A stretch of DNA of 64,000 nt from Labia minor. Its lineage: Eukaryota > Arthropoda > Insecta > Dermaptera > Spongiphoridae. Of the stretch, positions 36,405 to 47,245 are shown piece after piece. The stretch covers positions 77,054,053 through 77,118,052 of the forward strand of contig OY720344.1 of the NCBI GenBank assembly GCA_963082975.1, given 5' to 3'. Numbering within the stretch: the stretch's first letter is position 1; every line of letters begins with the position of its first letter. A program made the translations under genes and the position numbers. The notes beneath the pieces are model-generated. The model saw nothing but the letters and a program-made list of their open reading frames with translations. It had not been told where the DNA came from and ran no database searches.

Positions 36405-36610
36405 GCTCCTAGTTAGCTCTATTTTTTTCTTGTATAATTTGACCTCTGATCGCAAACAAAGACGGCCGGCACTTTTGGCCGCGGGCTGGATCAGGATCAG
36501 GAGCTCTGGATAGACGCATTCCAGGCCTACGCTCTTTTACTGCTCTCGGCCCATCTGCATACCGGTTGAGATGTGCCAGGGTGGCACCAACAGCCATTAG
36601 CTTCGAAAAC
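36405..36610. promoter_or_regulatory. GC-rich island with DR1-like motif
   Basis: TGACCTCTGATCG at 36440-36452 fits the DR1 complement at about 10 of 13. The core (GGCCGGCACTTTTGGCCGCG) is strongly GC-rich for this window. A 78-codon minus-strand ORF crosses it without credible splice sites. Confidence 0.32.
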
Positions 36611-36829
36611 CATCGCAACACATATATATTAAAAAAAAAACACAATATACAATCAATTTGTACTTGATTTCCAAGAAGCTATAAATCAATTATGCAATTA
36701 TCAAGTGTGAGCCGAACCATTAAATGAAGCCATCATTTTATGTTAATCACAATTATGTATTATTTCGTGTTTTTTTTTTTTATTATTTTTATTTTGGTAA
36801 TTATAATTCTACTTAATTGATCTTGGGTA

Positions 36830-37165
36830 AATATGCGGCACGTCTCTTGATGATGTTGATGAATGACGTAGGGTAGGGGAATAACCTTTGACCCCGCGAC
36901 AGGTGCGCGGCAAAAAGCTTAACTGGTCTGATGGGTCGGGATCGGCTTGGCAAACTGGCCAAACCGCTCTTGGGCGAACCAATAAATCCATAGAAGATCT
37001 GCCAACGAGTTGTTGGTGTCGTCCGATCATCAGGGAGTAGCGCAACCTTCTCAATCGTGGCTGGCTGACTATACAAAAGAAATAACGAATTGAAAATTGA
37101 CGGGGCCCAATGGTCATAAATCAGCTCCCGCGGGAATGATCGATGCCTCACGGTAACGAAAACAG
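36830..37165. promoter_or_regulatory. GC-rich island with DR1-like motif
   Basis: TAACCTTTGACCC at 36882-36894 matches the DR1 complement at 11 of 13. Two long overlapping minus-strand frames are both open, which is more typical of non-coding GC-rich DNA than of one exon. Probably a second module of the enhancer at 36405. Confidence 0.32.
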
Positions 37166-37805
37166 ATATAATGATATTTGCCCAGCAGCCATTATTAATG
37201 AGAATCGGATATCAGAGCTTAAACATTGCTCTTTTTTTTTTCTTTTAGATAAATTTCTATTGTAAGATGAGACAAAAAGTTGGGTAATAAATGAGGGCTG
37301 CTTCATGGACAGATGATGGCTCCTTTCCGGTCAACTTTTTCTTAAGTAACTTGAATTGTTACCTTATCGGCCATTTACTTTTATACTCACCATTGATGAG
37401 GCATATTTTTTATTTAACCATGACGATTTGTGTAGAATTTTAATACCTAACACTTTAATATTCGGAAAACAATTATTTAACTTCTACCTCTATTATTCTT
37501 TGTATTATGATCATTTGATAAATAATAATAGAATTATTTTTTTAACCTATAGACTTTTAAATTTAATTTCAGTTATGCTAGGCATTTTTTTTTATTTTAT
37601 TTCCTTTTTTTTATTTTTTATTTTATTTTATTTTTTGTATTTTCCTAGGATTACAAGATTCACAAGTTTCATAGTTCAAAACTATTATACCATATGTGCT
37701 TAACTTGCATATTATTTGTACTAGCAAAGCGTTTGTGAACCTTTCAGTATTTGCGGCCCAGTTTCCGAACATATATCAATTTTTCACCCTAGCTTACAAT
37801 AAATT

Positions 37806-38435
37806 AAAATAAGTTGACCTGTGGCCAGGTCCGAACCGACCGACGGTTTGAAATAAATTAATTTCCAGCTACAGAAACAATTTCAAATAATTTTAATATA
37901 TCTATTAATCTAATAAAAAACAGATAGGCATATAACATAAATATTTTGAATTTTATTTTATTTTTAATATATAGCTGAAGTAGCCGGCGTTGCCCGTGAT
38001 CATAATAAGGAGACTGTGACGTCATGAAGGGCTGGGTGACGTCACATAATTTTAAATTAAGAAAAACATAATGAAGATGATTTTTCCCGAGGATAAAACC
38101 AATACATTCGTGTAAAAAAATCTCCTCATGTGAAATTTGGTGTGAAAATAACCCTTCCCTTCCTATCGTCGATCGCTAATACTACCACTTCCGGTTTCCG
38201 GATTCGCACCAAAAGTTGATCAATTCATCCCACTGATGCATTAAGTAAATATACCAAATTTCATCAAAATCGGTTGAGCCGTTCAGGCTGTACACATCTA
38301 TACGGAAGGACAGACGGACGGACGGACGGACAGACATCATGCTAAAAATACTTTTTTCTATTAAGAAAATGGATGATTCGTGGAGATATGTAAAAATCTC
38401 CACATGTGAAATTTCTATCGTCGGTCGGTAAAAAT
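37806..38435 (+). mobile_element. INE-like repeat, family A, copy 4
   Basis: Head AAAATAAGTTGACCTGTGGC to tail CGTCGGTCGGTAAAAATA. Carries an extra segment GAAGTAGCCGGCGTTGCCCG near 37977 shared with copy 5 only, and lacks about 25 bases before the tail (GAAATTT joined to CTATCGTC). Confidence 0.7.
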
Positions 38436-38439
38436 ACGT

Positions 38440-40450
38440 GTGTATTGAGTAATTTGAATCCTCTGATTTAAATTCAATTCAATAGAATAAGTCACTATTA
38501 TTTTTTATTTATAAATAAAATTTATATATATTTGTATTTCTGAATAATATGTAAAATTTGCTTAAAAAATATAATATAAATTAAGCAAAATAAATATTAA
38601 AAGAAAAAATCATCCTTAAAATAAAAAATAATTTTTTTCTTTTCGTCATGCTGTAACAATTCACCTTCCGGAATAATAAGAATATTTTTCAAAATTTCTA
38701 TTTCATAAACTATTTTTGTTGTCGGTATATAATAGTAAAAATACATTAGATTGAAATTGAAGAAATGTGTCAAGATTCAATATTTCATTTTATTCTGGTT
38801 CACTAAAAGCAAAAGTGAGCAAACTTGATGGTCAGGTAAAATTAAAAAATTATAGTAGAAAAGTAATTATTAACATTTTAATAAAAATATATTTAATTAT
38901 ATATTATATATAAACATTTATTTAAAATATCATTTAATTTTTTCTTAATTTTTTTCAAAATTTTTGTGTTTCATATCTTACTTAAGTCAATTATCCAGTT
39001 TTAAACTATTTGTTAGTTTTTAGATAGAAACTAAATCATCATTTTATTCTTGTCTGTAAATATAATTTTCATTATTATCATAGAACAATGAAATATTATT
39101 TTTAAAGAAGAAAAAACAAACCAAAATAACAATTTTTTTGCTTTGTGATTACAAAAATCTTTCCACACAGAAAAGTAACCGCGCATACAAAGGAATTACT
39201 GTCTAACAATTTCCAAAAATATATTACATTAATTAGTAATTAATCTGACTTGATTTAAAAATTCACCTAATTAAACAAATTAGACAAATTAATTAATGAT
39301 GTTTTTCGAATGTTAAAAATTGAATTAATTAATTCAAAATAAAGTATAATAATTACTTATATCTGATTTAGTATAAAAAAACAAACAAAGCATTAAAAAT
39401 TCGTAAATTTTGCTTAGAAATAATGCTAATCAGTAAATTAATCAAATTCTTGATCAATGAATGATTCGTTGAACAAAAAGGGGTTGCGGTTAGTCAATTA
39501 AATTCAAAGGGCTTATTAGAAGCCGTTATATGTAGGAGGAGATCATTAGATTAAGAGAAACCTTATTTAAAACTGTGCAGATCGTTCCAAATGAATGCAT
39601 AAATAGCCAGACAGATTCCACCTATTTAAAAGGAACTAGCCGGAAAAGAGATTCCCACAATCGACAACACTTCCTGTCCTTCATAGTTCTTTAAATTTTA
39701 AATCACCTCAATTAGATTCTATATAATTATATATATATAATTATATATATATCAAATCAATTTCCAAATATAATGTAAAACCTATACAACACATTTCCTT
39801 AAAGTCCCAAATGAATTCCAGTTACAGAACACTCCAAATAAATAATTTGAATAAATGTTTTTATAAGATTAAATTATTTAAGTATAAGATCGGAGTTTGA
39901 GGTATAGAAATTCTCTTATTTTGAAAAGTAACTATTTTTAAACCTACATTTTAAACATTTATTTAGATGTACTGGGTAATCAAGAATATTTCTATTGATT
40001 TATTATTATTTATTATTTCTATTATTTTTATTTTTAAGTTCATATACCAGATATTATTAGTTATATTTTATTCTAAATTTTGAATTTACTAAAGTTTATT
40101 ATAATTATGTTTAAATCTTATTGCTAGTTCTGTTTTAGATTATGGTTTTACTGTTTGATAGTTTAAATAAATAAAATATATATTTGATAAATATATTAAA
40201 AATGTTAGTCAATATGACTATTGTGATTGCAATAATGCACATTTATAGAATTTTTCAAAAAATTATTTATTAATCATAGAAATATGGAAAATTAATAAAT
40301 GATACTACTAAAAAATTTCTATTTAATAAAAACTTTAAGACATTATTTTGCCGTTTCTAAGTAGTAGTATATATATGTATCTAGTAAGAGATCACATAGA
40401 TATTATAGCATATAAGTATAGCATATAAATGTAAAAAATATATATTCAGG
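38440..40450. other. AT-rich DNA, nothing assigned
   Basis: No gene or element supported. A small AT palindrome TATATAATTATATATATATA lies at about 39720-39755. Confidence 0.5.
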
Positions 40451-40467
40451 TTATTTACATAATATGT

Positions 40468-40685
40468 AAAATTTAATTGAGAATTCAAGTATTTCAGTTT
40501 ATTCAATTTTAATGTAATAATTGTTTAATATTTATTTTGAATTATAATTGATATCCAAATTTTTATTTTATAAAAATACACAATTTTATAAAAATAAACA
40601 ATTATTTATAATTCAAAATAAATATTAAACAATTATTACATTAAAATTGAATAAACTGAAATACTTGAATTCTCAATTAAATTTT
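40468..40685. repeat. perfect 80-bp-arm palindrome
   Basis: Arms 40468-40547 and 40606-40685 are exact reverse complements over 80 bases (left starts AAAATTTAATTGAGAATTCA), with a 58-base AT-rich spacer. No coding content and no target duplication seen. It lies about 100 bases left of the pogo-like element at 40792. Confidence 0.9.
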
Positions 40686-40791
40686 TTTCTGAAAACTATT
40701 ATTTATAATAATTTTCGGGAAAATTAATAATATTAATATATGATTTGTCAAAAATGTAAGTAGAGTAGGCACCATTATATATATAAATATA

Positions 40792-42130
40792 GGGTGACCC
40801 AGCCAGTAGTTGAACCCCTTCCAGTAGTTGAACAAATTACCAAAAATCCGCCAAAATCTCAAGAGGAAACATGCTTGGAACGTGAAATTTTATTTTATTT
40901 TTAAGTTAGTATGTTGTCACAACTGAAACACCTATCGTCTGCTGCACGTGACTTAAGTACTCAGAGATATTATTTTTTTTCTCAAATGAAATGCTTGTTT
41001 TTGCATTCACGACTAGTCTACTGAAAATACGGTAAGTAAAAGTAATCCACGTGCATCCTAGTCATTTTTAGAGATATTTTTACCGAATTGGTCTTAAATT
41101 AAAGCTAAAGGACTACATTTTGAAGTATGATATTAAGGTATAGATATTTTTTATTTTTTAGAGCTCTAAACTGACTGTTCAACTAATGGCACTGTTAAAA
41201 TGCACAAATTCCAGTAATTGAACAGTGGTGAACGTTGCCCGCCATCGAAGTTCACCAGACTGAATGTTCAATCCCTTTTATACCTTGAATCCATCTTCCC
41301 CAAGGGTAGGTCTGAAGAATTTAGAAAAGTGCAGGGGAAGAGTGGGAGGGTAATATTGAGGCCCGTGAACTGTTTCAATTTTGGAAAAGGCTTCGGAGCA
41401 AATGTCTTAATGAAACTCAGACAAATGGCCTTTTGTCTGAGTGTATTGAAAAAGAGCCCGAAATTAATCATAATTTTGATGCCTCACCTTCAGCATTGAA
41501 TGTTAGTGCAATCCAAGCAACACTTTCAAGACAAACGGACTTGCCTAAAGTAAAGTAAAGTAAAACCAGGAATCTATGCAGTAACGGGACTCGACTCCCA
41601 AAGCAATTTCGTATCAAAAGTTTAAAAAATTTTAAAAATATTTTTAATTTTGTATCTTATATGTATATTGCAGATTGGTGTTTGTTTGAAATAAATAAAT
41701 AAATATATTATTGTTATTATTATTATTATAATTTAAACATTGAGCAATGTTTGAAATGTGAATCAGCCTTGTATTGTGTTATGAGTGCTCAAGCTATAGG
41801 CCTAGATATTTGTTAAGTCGTTTTGGATGTGTACCTAAACTTAAAATAAAAAAAAACTATGAAATAACGGGTGTTCAATTACTGGAATATCGAGCGTTCA
41901 AAAACTGGACATGTCTGTTCAACCACTGGGATAAAATCATAAAAAATGTTGTGAATTTTTTTTTGCTTTTTATTTTTCAGTTAAGCACTGTTTAATATTT
42001 TTTTTAATAACTACAATAATAAAGCTTTGTTAAAAATCCATTAGCTTAGTTTTACGGCTAATAGTATAGAACTTACAACAGGATCCGTGGTAAACTGGCT
42101 TTATTTGTTCAACTACTGGCTGGGTCACCC
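40792..42130 (+). mobile_element. pogo-like DNA transposon, degenerate
   Basis: Exact inverted ends GGGTGACCCAGCCAGTAGTT (continuing GAAC) are flanked by TATA on both sides, so a TA duplication fits. The motif CCAGTAGTTGAAC or variants occurs about eight times, direct on the left and mostly inverted on the right. Plus-strand sequence around 41385-41560 reads ELFQFWKRLRSKCLNETQTN then GLLSECIEKEPEINHNFDAS, possibly a transposase linker remnant. FPKGRSEEFRKVQGKSGR at about 41300 weakly resembles the PFPKA..R.GRKRG segment of Tigger/pogo proteins. The DDE core is not present. Confidence 0.72.
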
Positions 42131-42529
42131 TATATACCTGTATTTAAGTAAATATATAGTTCTAGTAAACAATTTCAATCGTCACTTTTTGGAGCAAATC
42201 CATCCATCCATCCGTTCTGTCACTCCAAATTCCCTTTTAACAATTGTTTTTCCACCGTTTCTTAGTCTACTCCCTGTTTCAGTATTTAAATATTTCCATA
42301 TCCATGATCAATTCATTAATTTATATTAAATATTTATAGAATATAGAATTACTCGTTAGTACCATAATTTATTATATTTCATTTATTTTTCTTTTCAGCA
42401 TGAGAATCATGAGAGAATACCAATTTTAGATAAATGTTATGTTGTTTCAGTGTATTTTTAATGAGAGTCTTTGTAAAAAGAAATAATAATCAATATAAAT
42501 AGGTATATATATATATTTGTTCGTGGGAG

Positions 42530-42780
42530 GAGTTGACTGACCGGAAATGGATGTTATAAGTTTTCTCAGCATTCGAATCGTCATGCTGGTCATCTGGATC
42601 ATTACCCGCGGCATTCCCATAGCGACCCTGGGAAGAATAATTCCTTGACTTAGAGTGAGTTGTTTTGCCACGCGAATGCATGCGAATTCGTCCTGGCCTA
42701 TTGCACACCGCGACCTCATCATGATCCACCTATCATTATTAGCTTGCTATCATATTTCGTTTACTTGCCTTACGATACCT
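42530..42780. promoter_or_regulatory. GC-richer island
   Basis: Contains ATTACCCGCGGCATTCCC, GCGAATGCATGCGAATTCG (an ATGCAT palindrome flanked by GCGAAT and GCGAAT) and GACCTCATCATGATCC. Two minus frames are open but neither has convincing splice borders. Called regulatory by composition only. Confidence 0.25.
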
Positions 42781-43501
42781 ACTCCATATAAGTTAGTAAT
42801 TGCCAATCATCTTTTATAAATCATCAAAGAATGCAAACGAAGGCGACGTTCTTAAGGAATAGCATTTTTATTTTTTTGATTTTAACATCCAGGGCGCAGC
42901 TCGTATTAGAAAACATAAATACAGGGGCTCTTATCAGCGATCAAACCAAAAGAAACTGGTTGATGGTCAAATTTCAATACTGCAACAACCTTCTATTATA
43001 TCTTATATTTTTTTAGCAATAGCCATTAAAGCGGAATTCATTTTGATTTAAAGATATTATAAATCAGATGAGCGAAAAAAAATAATAATCATAGGAAATA
43101 AATCGAAATTACAATAAATAATGAGTTTTTTACCTTCCAGTATTAAATAAATAAATAGAGTTCAATGATTAATTTGACAAGATCATTTTGAAAGCTTAAC
43201 CTAGAATATTAACCATTTATATTGGATAGAAGTTAACTGTTTACTTCTCGAAATAATAAATTATTTAAATTCTGTATTTTTTTTATAATAATGTATTATT
43301 CAAAATCAAGTGTAGTGTATATGCATAGAGGTATTAAGATGAATTAAGTAACTTACTGATGTGGATTCAAAGCACATCAAATTTATAATAATTTAATATT
43401 CCTATAATTATTTTATAATATAGAATATAAAATTATGTTTTTCTGATTTTAAGATCTTTTCCAAGGCAAAGAATTTTTCAATTCTTGTATAACAATAACG
43501 T

Positions 43502-44143
43502 AAATAAGTTGACCTGTGGCCAGGTTCGAACCGACCGACGGTTTGAAATAAATTAATTTCCAGCTACAGAAACAATTTCAAATAATTTTAATATATCTAT
43601 TAATGTAATAACAAACAGATAGGCATAGAACATAAATATTTTTAATTTTATTTTATTTATAATATATAGTTGAAGTAGCCGGCGTTGCCCGTGATCATAA
43701 TAAGGAGGCTGTGACGTCATGAAGGGCTGGGTGACGTCATATAATTTTAAATTAAGAAAAACATAATGAAGATGATTTTTCCCGAGGACAAAACCAATAC
43801 ATTCGTGGTGATATATAAAAAAATCTCCTCATGTTAAATTTGGTGTGAAAATAACCCTTCCCTTCCTATCGTCGATCGCTAATACTACCACTTCCGGTTT
43901 CCGGAATTGCACCAAAAGTTGATCAATTCATCCCACTGATGCATTAAGTAAATATACCAAATTTCATCAAAATCCGTTTAGCCGTTCAGGCTGTACACAT
44001 CTATACGGACGGACAGACATCATGCTAAAAATACTTTTTTCTTTTAAGAAAATGCATGATTCGTGGAGATATGTAAAAATCTCCACATGTGAAATTTGGT
44101 GTGAAAACAATACCTCCCTTACTATCGTCGGTCGGTAAAAATA
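43502..44143 (+). mobile_element. INE-like repeat, family A, copy 5 (most complete)
   Basis: Best reference copy of the family. Head TAAATAAGTTGACCTGTGGC; ACCGACCGACGG subterminal repeat; GCCGGCGTTGCCCG variant block; TGACGTCA at 43712-43719 and 43732-43739; first half ending CTATCGTCGATCGCTAATAC; core CCGTTTAGCCGTTCAGG; short GGACGGACAGAC; hairpin GGAGATATGTAAAAATCTCC; tail CTATCGTCGGTCGGTAAAAA. Confidence 0.72.
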
Positions 44144-44416
44144 TATTAATAATTTGAAAATCTAAAAATTTCTTAATATATATCATTTCTAGAGAAGTAA
44201 CTCTAAAAGCAGGTTAATAACAATATTTTTGGTTTTGTTCAATTATTATTTTCATATGTACTTGGCAATTTTAACACTCATTATATATATAGGTACTTAA
44301 ACAAGTTCAAGACTAAAAAGAATAGTTCTAAGACTTAGAAAAAAATTTTTCATAAAGTATTATAAGTTTAAAGCTGGGTCAACATATACTTCATTTGTTA
44401 ATAATAAAATTAAGGG

Positions 44417-44614
44417 CTATTGAATAATTCTAGTCATTTTGAGAGTAGAACTTGGCCTGATGGTAAAAGTAAGGATATCTAAAATCTCCTGCAAAACTTT
44501 TGCAACAATTTGGAAATCATTTTCTTTTGCTTTTGTTTTTATAGGTCTACGTTCTAATGATAACTTTTCATTTTTACTATCTATTAAAATCATTACTATT
44601 ATTTTTCTATTATT
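44417..44614 (-). CDS. weak candidate terminal exon
   Basis: After an acceptor-like TTAAATTGTTTGAACAG (AG at 44616-44615) the minus strand is open for 65 codons: NNRKIIVMILIDSKNEKLSL, ERRPIKTKAKENDFQIVAKV, LQEILDILTFTIRPSSTLKM, then TRIIQ and a stop. The Lys/Glu-rich, helix-like middle is more protein-like than the local background. No family recognised. The plus strand is also open over most of this stretch, which weakens the case. Confidence 0.28.
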   Translation of the reverse strand, partial: NNRKIIVMILIDSKNEKLSLERRPIKTKAKENDFQIVAKVLQEILDILTFTIRPSSTLKMTRIIQ

Positions 44615-44828
44615 CTGTTCAAACAATTTAAATAAATGTTGTTTTTAAGCTTTAAGATGTTAAATTAAATACAAGATAATTTTATTTATTTTAATCTTCT
44701 TGTATTATTTTAAAATAAATTTCATTATTTTCTTCCAAAGTATTTTAAAATTGACTCTTAAATAAAATTTTCGAGAAAATGTCACATTCCCTCAGAAATA
44801 GAAGTATTAGAATTATACATTTTTTTCG

Positions 44829-45076
44829 TTAAAGACTCAAGTGAGTCTTCCTTAGTGGTGTCACGTAACATTTCAATAATAAATAAACCATAAATATAAA
44901 TATGAATTCCAGTATGTAAATAATTAAAGAAAATTTGGTAATAAGATATATTATGAATATTGAAATGAAATGACCTAGTATTTTGACTCCATTTTTAAAA
45001 CCATCTGGATGTATTCCATCAATGGAAAATTTGTTTGCAAAATTGTATTGGTGCTTTGTGACTACTTTCAGCACAC
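44829..45076 (-). CDS. weak candidate exon with hydrophobic tail
   Basis: A good acceptor (TTTACATAATTTTAG, AG at 45078-45077) opens a frame VLKVVTKHQYNFANKFSIDG, IHPDGFKNGVKILGHF, then a hydrophobic segment that may be two membrane helices or translated intron, ending CYVTPLRKTHLSL and a stop. The first 37 residues look coding; the rest may not be. No good donor was found. A perfect hairpin AAGACTC AAGT GAGTCTT (44832-44849) overlaps the end. Unrecognised. Confidence 0.28.
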
Positions 45077-45249
45077 CTAAAATTATGTAAATATATATTC
45101 TTAAAAATAAACGATTATCTCAAAAATACCAGAGTGGCCCTCATATATATATTAACAAAAAGATATTAAATATATTTTGGTTTCGTTTATTAATTTTTTA
45201 TGACTTTTTATAATGAAAAATTATTTCCGTGTTATTTTTACGTGGTTCT

Positions 45250-45320
45250 GTTAGATTTAAGCTTCGGCGTTTTGGCGACCATTTAAACGCCATTTTCAAG
45301 AGAATTTTGGACTGACATTG
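45250..45320 (-). repeat. hairpin-bearing repeat fragment
   Basis: On the minus strand CTCTTGAAAATGGCGTTTAA then ATGGTCGCCAAAACGCCGAA has the form TTGAAAA, GGCG..CGCC hairpin, AAACG. This parallels TTGATAA, GATTGC..GCAATC, GAAACGT in the fold-back termini at 33918 and 60001. Relationship unproven. Confidence 0.25.
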
Positions 45321-45324
45321 AAGA

Positions 45325-46610
45325 TCTAATTAACATAAATTGAAAAAAAAATCGAAAATATAGATAAAGAATAAAATGAATTTTCCTTTCGGTCAGCAAA
45401 AATAATTTATATAGAAAAATTATATTTGAAATTAATTTATTAGAAACTCTTTTTGATAACAATACAAATAATAATAATAAGTTAAATATTTTAAAGAATT
45501 TATCTCTATCATATAGTGTATTTAGTATTTTGCTATCTATAGTAATAGAAAAATGAAATATATATATATATTAATAAACAGATAAGCATATGATTAAGAT
45601 TCTAAAATATCCTAAATAATTTTTTAATTAATTCAATTAATCACTTTCTAAAAATATTTTTAAACATATTTCTATATAAATCTCATAAAAAATATTTTAT
45701 CATGGCCAAATCACTCACTACATAATTTCTTTTAAATACTTTCCAAGTTAGTTTATTTATCAAAAAAAAAAAAAAAAAAAAAAAATAATATAAAATTTTT
45801 TCTAAGGAGTGAAAAATAAAAAAAATGTAATATTTAAAATTCTTAATGTTCCGAATAAGTAGGGAATTTAAAAAAACCATTTCACTAATTAATCATTTTT
45901 ATCGTTTAAATCTGCAAAGTTTATAAATATCTAGTCAATCCAGAATTTATTTAGAATTTTTTTCATCCTTTTAACTTAAATGCATTTAAAGATAATAAAT
46001 TAATCTTTAATCTCGCTAGAGCGTTTATACTATATATATATATTTAGATAAAAAAATTAATTAATTGCTTATGAAAATGTGTTGGGATAATTAATTGGTA
46101 AATAATGGAAGAGGCGGACTTTTATTATTTATTTAAATTTTATTTAATAAAAATAATTACAAAAAATATTTATACACATTCATATGTGTATAGGTGTACA
46201 GATGATTTTTTAAATAATTCTATTACAGAAAATTAAGTTAATTATCTTGCTTAATTATATTTCAATTTGAAATTCGAATAATTAAAATATAAGTGTTCCC
46301 TGAATTTTAAAAATAGCATACTTACTATAAATATCTATTAAAACATTTAAGAGTTTATATAATTAGAATAAAATAATTACTTTTATCTATGAAATAAAAT
46401 AAAAATAAAAATTTTCAGAAAATTATATTACTTATATCTATATTATATAATTTTTAATAAAAATTACATTAATAATAATATCCTTATAATTTAATTTAAT
46501 ATATATTAGATATATCTGCCGGCCTATTTATAATATATAATACAATATATTTATTTATTTAATGCTCGGTATTTTAGTCAAAATCTAAATATACTCAAAT
46601 TATTCCTATC
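45325..46610. other. AT-rich DNA with 24-base A run
   Basis: A homopolymer of 24 A lies at 45762-45785. Nothing else supported. Confidence 0.5.
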
Positions 46611-46614
46611 CAGG

Positions 46615-47245
46615 ATCCAGCCTATCTAAGATTAACAAGAGGTAGTTATGAACTAAATTTTCAACATTCGTTGGCAACAAGCGATTTGTAAACTAAGCCA
46701 GTGTCGGAAAAAAGTTTCTCGCTGTAAACACAGCTGTAAAGTGGTGAAAGATACACTTTGGCAAAATTTGTTAAATATTGATAATGTTTCGAATTAACCG
46801 ATCACCAGTTTTTCTTATGATAGACGTGAATAGATAATTGGTGAATCTGCAATGAGGCGATATCATTATTTGTACACAACATGCAAGGAGAAGCTATTCT
46901 GATTATCCGGCTAGCCGAATATAATATAAATACAAAACGATGATGATCATACAACACCTCTACCTTCATTAGAAACCGACTTGAGAGATACTGTCCTTTC
47001 ATAAGACGTTCAAAAATAACCTGTCATATTTTTTTACTTTATACGATGTATACGTGTGAATAGGTATATTCGTCATACTCTCCGGAAAGTACAATTTCAA
47101 TAGGTGAAGAGTTAAATCGTATTCATTTGGGACATTGGATTGATACATTGAAATGAGAGGGAGATGAATCCTATTTGCGAATGATGAATATTTTAGACAC
47201 CATTGATTTCGAACCCTCGACAGACCAAGTGAATGAGACATTTAT
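46615..47245. other. compositionally balanced region, unassigned
   Basis: Less AT-rich for 600 bases. Minus-strand frames (MSHSLGLSRVRNQWCLKYSS.. at 47241 and another at 47002) are open but lack splice signals or recognisable motifs. Could be conserved non-coding DNA or an eroded gene. Confidence 0.3.

Noticed and set aside
36809-37151. Two overlapping minus-strand frames of more than 100 codons
   Set aside because: Both are open in different frames over the same GC-rich island, which argues for composition rather than coding. Neither peptide shows a recognisable motif.
37356-37703. 115-codon plus-strand frame rich in Phe, Tyr, Leu and Ile
   Set aside because: The residues are what A/T-rich DNA gives when translated; the hydrophobic runs come from T homopolymers, not membrane helices under selection.
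42831-43016. 61-codon plus-strand frame that starts like a signal peptide (NSIFIFLILTSRAQ)
   Set aside because: The hydrophobic stretch is a T-rich tract that could equally be an intron pyrimidine tract before an AG at about 42892. No donor, homologue or neighbouring exon was found, so neither reading is supported.
17055-44143. CRISPR-like or satellite array
   Set aside because: The repeated units are dispersed, in both orientations, kilobases apart and have transposon-like ends.
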